Shown one piece after another: positions 8,217 to 14,796 of a stretch of DNA of 64,000 bases (its first letter is position 1; every line of letters starts with the position of its first letter). Both the position numbers and the translations under genes were made by a program. This DNA comes from a virus: positions 1-64,000 of IMG/VR virus record IMGVR_UViG_3300008108_000087, one strand, 5' to 3'. The notes under the pieces were generated by a model. The model ran no database searches. It was not told the DNA's origin and saw only the letters and a program-made list of their open reading frames with translations.

Positions 8217-8369
8217 ATGGGTTGCTCAAATTGTAAAAAGAAAAACACATACCTGGATGAAAAGGAAAAACAAATGTCCGGGGTTAATAATGCTGTTATA
8301 GGCTTTGTGATTATCTGGTCACTATTGGCTTTATATGGTCTATACTCTTTAATTATGTTGCTAGTATGA
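8217..8369 (+). CDS. Small CxxC membrane protein (50 residues)
   Basis: ATG at 8217, TGA at 8367-8369. The N-terminus MGCSNCKKKN carries a CxxC pair, followed by a charged stretch (DEKEKQ) and one strong transmembrane helix (from about residue 26 to 48, VIGFVIIWSLLALYG). Its stop overlaps the next start (ATGA, 4 nt), typical of translational coupling and good evidence that this short frame is real. Similar small CxxC/transmembrane proteins are common in Bacteroidota phages, but I know no assigned function. The CxxC could bind metal or be redox active. Confidence 0.75.
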   Translation: MGCSNCKKKNTYLDEKEKQMSGVNNAVIGFVIIWSLLALYGLYSLIMLLV

Positions 8370-9016
8370 GTAAGAATCCAAAATACATGATTATAGTAAT
8401 ACTGAATAAAAAAAGAAAAAAAGTATTATATAAAAGCAATAAAAGGACCACCATCAACGAATATTGGAGAGAGTGTAAAAGCCAAAAGAAACCAATTTAT
8501 TGTGCTGAAAACAGAGGGAGATCCAGAGCTAAGCTACATTTTCATTTAATGCTAGTCTATCCAAATAATAGATGGGCTAAAAATGATGAGAAGTTTCACG
8601 TTAAAGACGCATTGGGCAGATATCAAGAGGTTTTCATTGAACATGATGATTATAGAATTAAAGAGGTTATTCCTTGGTGGGAACCCGAAAAAATCTATGA
8701 TTTTCAGCAAAAGAAACACATTTATTTTGAAGAGATGTTTGATATAATTAACAAGGTTACTGAACATGCACAGATATTCACATTGAATAATAAAATCTTT
8801 TTACAGATTGATGATGATGTGACTGTTTATAAAAATAAGAACTTAAACGACACTCAAAGATTATTTACTATTCTTCAATCGGAGCTATTAAAAAAGAAAA
8901 GAACAAACTTTATGTTTGTTAAAGATGTTACTTCTTATCAAAGAAGGTTGTTGTATGATTTGTTGGAGCCTAAAGGGTTTTCAAGAAACGAGCTGTTTAG
9001 GCATTACTCATATTAA
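8366..9016 (+). CDS. Hypothetical protein, the longer rightward gene
   Basis: A 216-residue basic protein, coupled by a 4-nt overlap to the small membrane protein upstream. It is rich in Lys/Arg and aromatic residues, with stretches such as NKRTTINEYWRECK and HFHLMLVYPNNRWA. No catalytic motif or known family is recognised. It converges on the leftward gene ending at 8997 with a 20-nt tail overlap. This pair is the only coding on the plus strand, which suggests different expression timing from the flanking leftward operons. Confidence 0.8.
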   Translation: MSKNPKYMIIVILNKKRKKVLYKSNKRTTINEYWRECKSQKKPIYCAENRGRSRAKLHFHLMLVYPNNRWAKNDEKFHVKDALGRYQEVFIEHDDYRIKEVIPWWEPEKIYDFQQKKHIYFEEMFDIINKVTEHAQIFTLNNKIFLQIDDDVTVYKNKNLNDTQRLFTILQSELLKKKRTNFMFVKDVTSYQRRLLYDLLEPKGFSRNELFRHYSY

Positions 9017-9236
9017 AGACGATATTCACATCGCCGATTTTCACATTAAAAGTATCTTGTGGTTTACCTGTAACAAATCTAACTTTAGATTCTACTATTT
9101 TATATATTCTATAAAATTCTCTTTCTGGTAGTTCTAGAATTATTGTTTGGCTTTTAGATTCTACATTTATTTTTTCTAATAAGTCGGATATAATCGCTAA
9201 CTGATTGAATAAATCACCCTTTTTTTCCATATCCAA
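8997..9236 (-). CDS. Small hypothetical protein
   Basis: A 79-residue protein with no recognised family, predicted mixed alpha/beta (an N-terminal helix, then TIILELPEREFYRIYKIVESKVRF). It overlaps the upstream gene by 23 nt if the first ATG is used, or 17 nt from the second Met (MEKKGD). Its end overlaps the convergent gene by 20 nt. Real because of sensible composition and position in a tightly packed run; function unknown. Confidence 0.6.
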   Translation of the reverse strand: MDMEKKGDLFNQLAIISDLLEKINVESKSQTIILELPEREFYRIYKIVESKVRFVTGKPQDTFNVKIGDVNIVFNMSNA

Positions 9237-9417
9237 AAATTATTAATATCTTATCCCATATAGATATTTTCTTTTTTGGTTTTTCAACAAACATCTGGGA
9301 TTTATCAAGCGCCTTAATTTCTTTTACCAGATTTTTTTTGTGTTCCAGGATCTCCTTGCTGTCCTTCTCCATCTCTTTCGAGAGCCAGCTTATGCCCTGT
9401 TGCAATCTCTTGTCCAT
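9214..9417 (-). CDS. Small basic coiled-coil protein
   Basis: A 67-residue Lys/Glu-rich protein with a likely helix over residues 10-45 (KEMEKDSKEILEHKKNLVKEI) and a hydrophobic C-terminal patch (ISIWDKILIIFGYGKKG). A good ribosome-binding site (GGAAGAAA) precedes the ATG. It overlaps the last 104 nt of the 9314-9790 gene in another frame. The overlapped stretch has more natural composition in this frame than in the other, so this gene is probably real. Function unknown. Confidence 0.6.
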   Translation of the reverse strand: MDKRLQQGISWLSKEMEKDSKEILEHKKNLVKEIKALDKSQMFVEKPKKKISIWDKILIIFGYGKKG

Positions 9418-9790
9418 TTTCTTCCGGTATAAAATTTATTTCCTTCAATTTATTAAGAGACTCGTGTTTAAATAAAATTTCAAGTTCCTTAACCTTTTCT
9501 CTGAACAATCTTTCTTTTTCTTCAAGCTCAATGTTATACTTGATAATTTCTTCAGCACAAATTCTTGCTGTATCATAACCATCTTGTGTTGCAATAGATA
9601 TAAGTGATATAAGTTGACTTTTATCATTTTTATCTTGAACCTTAACTTGTAATGACTTGTATTGAGAGACAATACCCTGAACATTTTCTAATTTCCATGT
9701 TGTAGGTATTCTTAAATCTAAACTAACGTTTTCCTGGATTTCTCTTAAAGAGAAAAAATATGGTCTTAAACTTGATATTAATTCGTACAC
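9314..9790 (-). CDS. Hypothetical helical protein
   Basis: A 158-residue protein that looks mainly alpha-helical, with a probable coiled coil at residues 85-120 (EIIKYNIELEEKERLFREKVKELEIL). The last 35 residues (from about ENGQEIATG to GKRN) are unusually rich in Gly/Gln/Arg and lie over the start of the 9214-9417 gene in a different frame, so this tail has probably been shaped by overlap. No known family. Confidence 0.65.
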   Translation of the reverse strand: MYELISSLRPYFFSLREIQENVSLDLRIPTTWKLENVQGIVSQYKSLQVKVQDKNDKSQLISLISIATQDGYDTARICAEEIIKYNIELEEKERLFREKVKELEILFKHESLNKLKEINFIPEENGQEIATGHKLALERDGEGQQGDPGTQKKSGKRN

Positions 9791-9972
9791 TATATTGTAA
9801 TTAAAAATGTTATTATATAAGCAACTGAAACATAAATAAAAATCTCAGTAACTTTGTTTATTGTCATTGGTTTTGGATTTTCATCCCTTAGCGTTATAAA
9901 AAATTCTATTGCATATCTCAGCAAAAAAATAATACTAAAAATAAAAAAGAATATACTAATTACCTTGATCAT
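9790..9972 (-). CDS. Small two-helix membrane protein
   Basis: A 60-residue protein with two hydrophobic segments (residues about 4-28 and 42-60) joined by a short polar loop (RDENPKPMTINK). Probably an inner-membrane protein. Holin-like topology is possible, but no family is recognised and small membrane proteins of unknown role are common in large phages. It overlaps the Hc1 gene by 17 nt at its start and the 9314-9790 gene by 1 nt at its end. Confidence 0.6.
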   Translation of the reverse strand: MIKVISIFFFIFSIIFLLRYAIEFFITLRDENPKPMTINKVTEIFIYVSVAYIITFLITI

Positions 9973-10144
9973 GTCTTTTGATTTCGTCTAATATTTCTTT
10001 TCTATAAACACCAATGAGAGCCTTAAGCTCTTGTGCATGTTTTCTTGCGCGGATAGATGCGCTTCGATTTCCCTTATGAAAAACTTTCTGGGTATCGACG
10101 GACATTTTCTCCACCAAATCTTTTATTTTCTTTAAAGTTTCCAT
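9956..10144 (-). CDS. Histone H1-like (Hc1 family) nucleoid protein
   Basis: A 62-residue basic helical protein. The pattern KIKDLVEKM...DTQKVFHKGNRSASIRARKHAQELKALI..YRKEIL closely follows the Hc1-like proteins of Bacteroidota, which share the V-x-KFY-x-KGN-xAAGTR-x-RKxxQELK core over a similar length. Those proteins bind DNA in the host nucleoid. Here it may compact or protect phage DNA, or compete on host DNA. It has its own TATTTATA motif 25 nt upstream. The family call is by pattern memory and fairly secure; the function in the phage is inferred. Confidence 0.8.
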   Translation of the reverse strand: METLKKIKDLVEKMSVDTQKVFHKGNRSASIRARKHAQELKALIGVYRKEILDEIKRHDQGN

Positions 10145-10169
10145 TTTTCAGATATTTTACCTAATGCAA

Positions 10170-10177
10170 TATAAATA
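10170..10177 (-). promoter_or_regulatory. TATTTATA motif, candidate phage promoter
   Basis: Coding-strand copy 25 nt upstream of the Hc1 gene start at 10144. Confidence 0.4.
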
Positions 10178-10193
10178 AAAATATCCGTTTTTC

Positions 10194-10223
10194 AAAGTGA
10201 AAAACAAGATTTTTTTTCACTTT
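10194..10223 (-). terminator. AT-rich hairpin over a stop codon, possible terminator
   Basis: A perfect 11-bp stem (AAAGTGAAAAA with TTTTTCACTTT) with an 8-nt loop includes the stop codon of the 10217-10675 gene. There is no clean T-tract after it on the minus strand, so terminator activity is uncertain. Confidence 0.35.
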
Positions 10224-10675
10224 TTGATATTTGCTTCCAGAATTTTATAAATTTCAGTAAGCATATCCAGTTCAGATCTGGTTTTCCTGTAGTTAAATTG
10301 AAATAGTTTTGTAAAATACTCTTTGATTCTATTATTAACGTTGTTTTCATTTATATAGAACGCTTCATAGAAAAAATTCCAAAGATAATCGTGGTGTTGA
10401 CCGGTTTCTTTAAACTTAATTGATTCTTTTTCAAAGCTTTGTATAACTTTCTTCCAGCACCAATTAAAATGATTCTTTTGTTCTTGTTCTGTCACAATAA
10501 CATCCGATCCAAGATATGTTTCTTCAATAATATCATATAAGCTAACAGCAAAATCATGAAATAATTCTGTTTTTTCACGAATAATGTTGTACGCTTTATA
10601 CCAAACTTCGATTTGATTACGGAAATTTTCGGAAGCGATAAACTCTAAATAACTTTCGTCCTTTTTCATATTCAT
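10217..10675 (-). CDS. Hypothetical protein
   Basis: A 152-residue, predominantly helical, aromatic-rich protein (NHFNWCWKKVIQSFEKESIKF near residues 69-90). No family recognised. The start could be Met1 or Met3; Met1 is given. It sits alone between the Hc1 gene and the virion-candidate block, 45 nt downstream of the 10721-11998 gene, and ends in an AT-rich hairpin. Confidence 0.75.
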   Translation of the reverse strand: MNMKKDESYLEFIASENFRNQIEVWYKAYNIIREKTELFHDFAVSLYDIIEETYLGSDVIVTEQEQKNHFNWCWKKVIQSFEKESIKFKETGQHHDYLWNFFYEAFYINENNVNNRIKEYFTKLFQFNYRKTRSELDMLTEIYKILEANIKK

Positions 10676-10720
10676 AATATACCTTTAATATAAGGATAAA
10701 AGAATAGAAAAAAAAGAGAG

Positions 10721-11998
10721 TTACTGAGTTTTCTTATTGTAAGATGCCATCTGTTTCATTCTCTGAATTTCTTCAGAAATAACCTTTTTAGATGTCTCCT
10801 CAGATTCGTTAACTGCCTTTGTAGGTTGTGCATCTTTGTTGTACATTGGCATATTCTCTTCTTCTTTATCTTTTCTCTTTACCTTTTTAATGATTTTTTC
10901 ACCTAATTTGCTTGGAATAACATTAGCGGCATCATGGGAATTTCCCATTTTTGAATCACCTTTTAATGCCATTGCATGTCTTTCTTGTGCTTCTTTAGAA
11001 GGATCAACATCATAGATTAAATCCTCTAAACCACCACCTCTGTGATCTGCTACTTCTTCAGATTCGTCTTCATCAGCTCTTCTAGCTTTAACTTCACCAC
11101 CAACTTGATGAGGAAACTCTGGGTTATCGTTACCATCAAAATTTAGATATTCTTTAATTTTCTTTTCTACATCAGATAATGCTTCATCATTTTGTGAACC
11201 ACTTTCTTTATGTGCTTTTTGGAACGTTTCTAAACCTGGAACAGCTTCATTAACCATTTTCTTAATAAGGTTAACTAATTGAGATTCAGATAAACGAATT
11301 TTATCTTTTGATTCATTCATCATTGGACCGCATTCACACATTTCTTTACCACATTTTTCACATGTTCCTTCTTCTTTCATATAGTTATCGCCACATTCCA
11401 TGCAATCACTTTCTTCTTCAACATCAAATTCTTTTCCGTCAACAGTAAAACTATCATCACCAGATTCTTTTGCTTTTGCTAAGGCTCCAGTGAAAGCGTT
11501 ACCTTCTTTAGGTTCTACTTTTTTTACTCTTATCTTTGATTTTAGTTCTGGCATATCATAATCATCCAAAATTTCGAAAACACGGTTTGCTGGGATTTTC
11601 TCGCCATACATTTCACATAATTCCATTAAATCGTCTTCAGCGTCTAAAACCCACTCGCCGGCTTTTTTAGCTAATTTCATTACTTGAGCCATAGTGAAGT
11701 AGCCCTTGTGTTCTGTTTCATTGATATTTTCCATGCTTTCTAATTTTTCTGACATTGTGTCTAATTCTTCAAAAGATAATTTTTTACCTTTTTCAATTAT
11801 TAATTCTTGATCTGGGTGTTCCTTTTTGTAAACCTCTAAAGCTTTTTCAGCTTCTTCTTCGGTTTCAAATTGTTCAATAGGTTCACCCTCTTTATTTTTT
11901 ATAATAAAAACTTCTTCTGAAATGTTTTCCAGAATAGCTTGTTTTATCTCTCTGTTGATTGATTCTTTTATAATATTTTTTAAATCTTCAGTTTTCAT
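10721..11998 (-). CDS. Acidic virion- or scaffold-like protein with zinc-finger motif
   Basis: A 425-residue, highly charged, low-hydrophobicity protein. The N-terminus is a helix (KTEDLKNIIKESINREIKQ). A four-pair cysteine cluster near residues 195-225 (CMECG, CEKCG, CEC) is probably zinc binding. Near residue 236 it has the motif IRLSESQLVNLIKKMVNE, a short helix motif recurring in structural or internal proteins of large marine T4-like phages. The disordered C-terminal half ends with EEIQRMKQM. Composition fits a scaffold or internal virion protein rather than an enzyme. It begins 1 nt after the stop of the 12000-13178 gene. Confidence 0.6.
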   Translation of the reverse strand: MKTEDLKNIIKESINREIKQAILENISEEVFIIKNKEGEPIEQFETEEEAEKALEVYKKEHPDQELIIEKGKKLSFEELDTMSEKLESMENINETEHKGYFTMAQVMKLAKKAGEWVLDAEDDLMELCEMYGEKIPANRVFEILDDYDMPELKSKIRVKKVEPKEGNAFTGALAKAKESGDDSFTVDGKEFDVEEESDCMECGDNYMKEEGTCEKCGKEMCECGPMMNESKDKIRLSESQLVNLIKKMVNEAVPGLETFQKAHKESGSQNDEALSDVEKKIKEYLNFDGNDNPEFPHQVGGEVKARRADEDESEEVADHRGGGLEDLIYDVDPSKEAQERHAMALKGDSKMGNSHDAANVIPSKLGEKIIKKVKRKDKEEENMPMYNKDAQPTKAVNESEETSKKVISEEIQRMKQMASYNKKTQ

Positions 11999-11999
11999 A

Positions 12000-13178
12000 T
12001 CAAATAAATATCTGTTTAAGTTGATTTGATACTAATTTTTCCACTTCTCTAACTGGTAAACCGTATTTTTTTGCTGTTTCTTGAATTGCGTTTTTAATTT
12101 CTTCTGTTTCTAGTAACTCTAGGGCACTCATATCACCTTGATTGCAATATGGATATTTTTTGCATTTGTCAGCAATTTTAACAAATTTACCACCTGGGCC
12201 TCCCCATTTTGGGAATTTCTTATCCTTAACAGCTCTACCTTTATAGATAGTATCCGGACCTCCAATACTTAAAGGGTTCTTTCTACCCTTTGTTCCACCA
12301 AACAACGGAACATCAAAAGCACCAGAAGAACTACCATCAGTTACTTCATCGATCTCTTGTTCCTGTTCAGTCATATTATGTATTTTAGTTATGTGTTTTT
12401 TCTTTATAACACCACCGAAAGCAGGACCTTCAAATGATCCAGAAGAGTCTCCTCCTGTCATTTCTTTTGCTTCAATCTTTTTTAATTTAGTATAATACGT
12501 AGGATCTTCCCACAGATGGTCCATAGCGATTTCTTTCGCTTTTTCTTTGTCATCTGTGTGTTCCATCTCAACCTTCATACCCATGTGTAGTTGTTTTCTT
12601 AAAGAATCCATCATATTCTTAATATGATAGTAGTTTTTTGCATCATGTTTTTTTGCAATCTGCGCCAGCGATTTATCATCTGCTAAACCACCTTTTAGTT
12701 CTTCGGACTCACTAACATTTTTCTTTCTACCCTGGCAATGTGCTTTTTGGCTGAAGCCTTTTGGGTTATTGCAATCAATTGATTTTTTATATTTTTCGGA
12801 CCATTTTTCTTTCAGTTCAGACTTTTGTTTTGTTAGGTCAATTACCCACAATTTAGCATTTATGCCGTTTTCAAGCAATCCAGCTAATCTTGTGTTACCG
12901 CCTAATAAGTCATAATCATCATCCGCAAATTTAACTGCGATCGGTATTTCAACCTCCCCTTTTGCAAACGCTTCTTCAAATCTTTTTCTTTTGTCTTCTT
13001 CTAATGAATCGTAATCTAAATTAACATTGTTTAATACGTCTTCAATCTTATCAAAACTAATGATAGTATAATTTTTAGTTGCAATATCTAGCCAACCTTT
13101 CTTACCCATTTTTTCAAATTCACGGTAACGAAGGGCTTCCATCCATTCTTCATCAAAATTCGGCTTAGTATATTTCAT
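12000..13178 (-). CDS. ParB-like domain plus DUF5661-like multi-domain protein
   Basis: A 392-residue protein that looks assembled from pieces. Residues about 50-115 resemble a ParB/sulfiredoxin-like core (EIPIAVKFADDDYDLLGGNTRL). Next comes SIDCNNPKGFSQKAHC, a short motif found in phage structural proteins. Residues about 160-240 fit DUF5661 (LHMGMKVEMEHTDDKEKAKEIAMDHLWE). Two related Gly/Ser motifs follow (GGDSSGSFEGPAFGG and DGSSSGAFDVPLFGG), then a Cys/Lys-rich end. Neighbours suggest a virion or capsid-assembly role. The ParB-like core could be a nuclease or purely structural; I cannot decide. Confidence 0.6.
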   Translation of the reverse strand: MKYTKPNFDEEWMEALRYREFEKMGKKGWLDIATKNYTIISFDKIEDVLNNVNLDYDSLEEDKRKRFEEAFAKGEVEIPIAVKFADDDYDLLGGNTRLAGLLENGINAKLWVIDLTKQKSELKEKWSEKYKKSIDCNNPKGFSQKAHCQGRKKNVSESEELKGGLADDKSLAQIAKKHDAKNYYHIKNMMDSLRKQLHMGMKVEMEHTDDKEKAKEIAMDHLWEDPTYYTKLKKIEAKEMTGGDSSGSFEGPAFGGVIKKKHITKIHNMTEQEQEIDEVTDGSSSGAFDVPLFGGTKGRKNPLSIGGPDTIYKGRAVKDKKFPKWGGPGGKFVKIADKCKKYPYCNQGDMSALELLETEEIKNAIQETAKKYGLPVREVEKLVSNQLKQIFI

Positions 13179-13418
13179 TTACTTAACGTTTTTCAATGCA
13201 CTAACCCAGAAGTTGTTTCTGGTCCATAGTGTCTTGTATAGCTCAACAACAACTTTAGTGGCTAGATCGACAATTTTATCATCTATCTTTTTAGTCCCTA
13301 ATTCTTTTTGGATTATTTTAACCACAATGTCGTGAGCTTTAGTTGTATCAAGGAAATCTTTAACTTCCTTTTTTACAATTTTCTCAACTTCTTTTTTATC
13401 ATCGTTTGTTAAAGCCAT
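13179..13418 (-). CDS. Small helical protein, probable virion-associated
   Basis: A 79-residue Lys-rich helical protein (NDDKKEVEKIVKKEVKDFLDTTK) with a Trp-containing end (LYKTLWTRNNFWVSALKNVK). Similar short proteins lie beside capsid and scaffold genes in marine T4-like phages. It abuts the 12000-13178 gene (no gap) and follows the 13421-13918 gene by 2 nt, so it belongs to the same operon. Confidence 0.65.
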   Translation of the reverse strand: MALTNDDKKEVEKIVKKEVKDFLDTTKAHDIVVKIIQKELGTKKIDDKIVDLATKVVVELYKTLWTRNNFWVSALKNVK

Positions 13419-13420
13419 TA

Positions 13421-13918
13421 TTAATTATTTTTTCTATTATTCATTATTTCTATTACAACATCATCAAAGCTGTGTTTGAATTTCTCAAGCTTACTGATTA
13501 TTTCTACAGTATCTTGTTCTATTTTTAACATATTCGCATTGATATATAAACCCCCATTGTTACCAGCAATAAAGACAAATCCAAGATCTTCCTCGATGCT
13601 ACCATCTAATCTAACATTGTCCACATAGATATTAAAACCTTCCTCAAAGTTGGCAAGTTCGCTAACCTGAGATTTAAAGTTTTGAATCAACTGATTCAAT
13701 GAATTTTTCTCTTCGTCTGATAAGGACAGGTCTTCTTGGTCTGTGCTGTGTATCTTTACTTCAACATTATCGTTTAAAACCAGATTGAACATTTCCTGGC
13801 TTTCTTCTTCTTTTAGGACTTTCTTTGATTGTACGTTTTCATTAAGATTTCTCATAGTATTGAGCATCTTTTTTGTAAAATCATATCCTAGGTTCTGCTT
13901 CTGTGACATTTTCTTCAA
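13421..13918 (-). CDS. Hypothetical protein
   Basis: A 165-residue acidic protein: a helical N-terminus ([23 protein letters not shown]) and a mixed alpha/beta remainder (IYVDNVRLDGSIEEDLGFVFIAG). No family recognised. The ATG overlaps the end of the amidase-like gene by 38 nt. A TATTTATA occurs at 13952-13959, 33 nt upstream, but inside the amidase-like coding region. Position suggests a virion-associated role. Confidence 0.65.
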   Translation of the reverse strand: MKKMSQKQNLGYDFTKKMLNTMRNLNENVQSKKVLKEEESQEMFNLVLNDNVEVKIHSTDQEDLSLSDEEKNSLNQLIQNFKSQVSELANFEEGFNIYVDNVRLDGSIEEDLGFVFIAGNNGGLYINANMLKIEQDTVEIISKLEKFKHSFDDVVIEIMNNRKNN

Positions 13919-14504
13919 AAATATTAAAATTAAATGATGGGTTTATATCTGTATAAATATCGGAGAAATTTGATTTACTGACTATCCCATTGAAGTTTTT
14001 AGCATTCTCGAAATATCCTGAAGATGGTACTATTTGATAGGGTATATCATAGTGTGCGCATAATAGTAACGATAGGTTAGATAAGGCTGTTAATTGCTCC
14101 TTTGTATACACATCCCAGTAAAAATACCCTCTCCATCCTCTAAGATGAGGCTCACCTCTATAAACATCGTTAATCCAGTTGCTATAGGTACCCATAATAG
14201 TATTCCTATTTAACCAGCCTAGATTCTCAATAGCGATCTTAATTTGCTTTTTGTCTATGGAAGCATCACCAAATGTTTTGGTCATGTAATCGGGCTCTAT
14301 TAGCTTATAAACCTTACCCGTCTTTGTGATACAGAAATGGGGAATATCTTCATATTTACCATTTCTTCTATATTTGAGCATTTTAATGAAATCATCAAAT
14401 CTTCTTTTGGTATCATATAGAAGGATTTGTGTTTTCTTATATTTTCTTTTTTTGTAATTTAATTCGTTAAGATTAAAAACTTCTGCGTCTAGAATTTCTA
14501 ACAT
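13881..14504 (-). CDS. Amidase_2-fold protein lacking zinc ligands
   Basis: A 207-residue protein that aligns by eye with T7 lysozyme-type N-acetylmuramoyl-L-alanine amidases: [17 protein letters not shown] matches the YHFIIKRDGTV strand pair, [10 protein letters not shown] matches the SIGVCLVGG strand, [20 protein letters not shown] matches the long helix, and INPSFNF matches the CPSFD end motif. The three T7 zinc ligands (His17, His122, Cys130) fall on Tyr, Val/Ser and Asn here, and the catalytic Tyr46 falls on Pro. So it is probably an inactive fold kept for binding or structure. The start overlaps the end of the upstream Thr-Pro-rich frame by 32 nt. Confidence 0.6.
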   Translation of the reverse strand: MLEILDAEVFNLNELNYKKRKYKKTQILLYDTKRRFDDFIKMLKYRRNGKYEDIPHFCITKTGKVYKLIEPDYMTKTFGDASIDKKQIKIAIENLGWLNRNTIMGTYSNWINDVYRGEPHLRGWRGYFYWDVYTKEQLTALSNLSLLLCAHYDIPYQIVPSSGYFENAKNFNGIVSKSNFSDIYTDINPSFNFNIFEENVTEAEPRI

Positions 14505-14796
14505 TTCTCTGGAATGTTTTATTTCCGATTATTGGTTCTTCGGGTTCAGGTTCAATAATACCATCTTCCCAATATAAATCATCTGGTGTTTCGCTTGGTG
14601 TTGGCGTCGGTTCCAGAGTCTCTGTAGGGGTTTCGGTTGCCGTTGGTGTCGGTGTTTCTGTAAAAGTATGTGTTGGGGTTGGTGTCTCCGTAACTGTGAA
14701 TGTTGGTGTCGCAGTTGGGGTTGGACTAGGTGTTGGTGTTGGTACTATTTCTTGAATGTACAATGGTGTTTCTGTAGCGGAAGGTGTCGTTATGAT
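14473..14796 (-). CDS. Thr-Pro-rich -1-frame extension of the membrane protein gene
   Basis: This frame encodes [17 protein letters not shown], then about 50 residues of T/P/E/S repeats ([16 protein letters not shown]) and an acidic-then-basic tail ([14 protein letters not shown], ending RRRSF). It has no ATG; the only in-frame alternative start is a TTG at 14763. Its upper end meets the A10 tract at the end of the 14790-16037 gene, in the -1 frame relative to that gene. The simplest reading is that it is expressed as a frameshift or slippage extension, giving a product of about 521 residues. Thr-Pro linkers of this kind are used in several other genes of this phage. Confidence 0.6.
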   Translation of the reverse strand: MITTPSATETPLYIQEIVPTPTPSPTPTATPTFTVTETPTPTHTFTETPTPTATETPTETLEPTPTPSETPDDLYWEDGIIEPEPEEPIIGNKTFQRNVRNSRRRSF

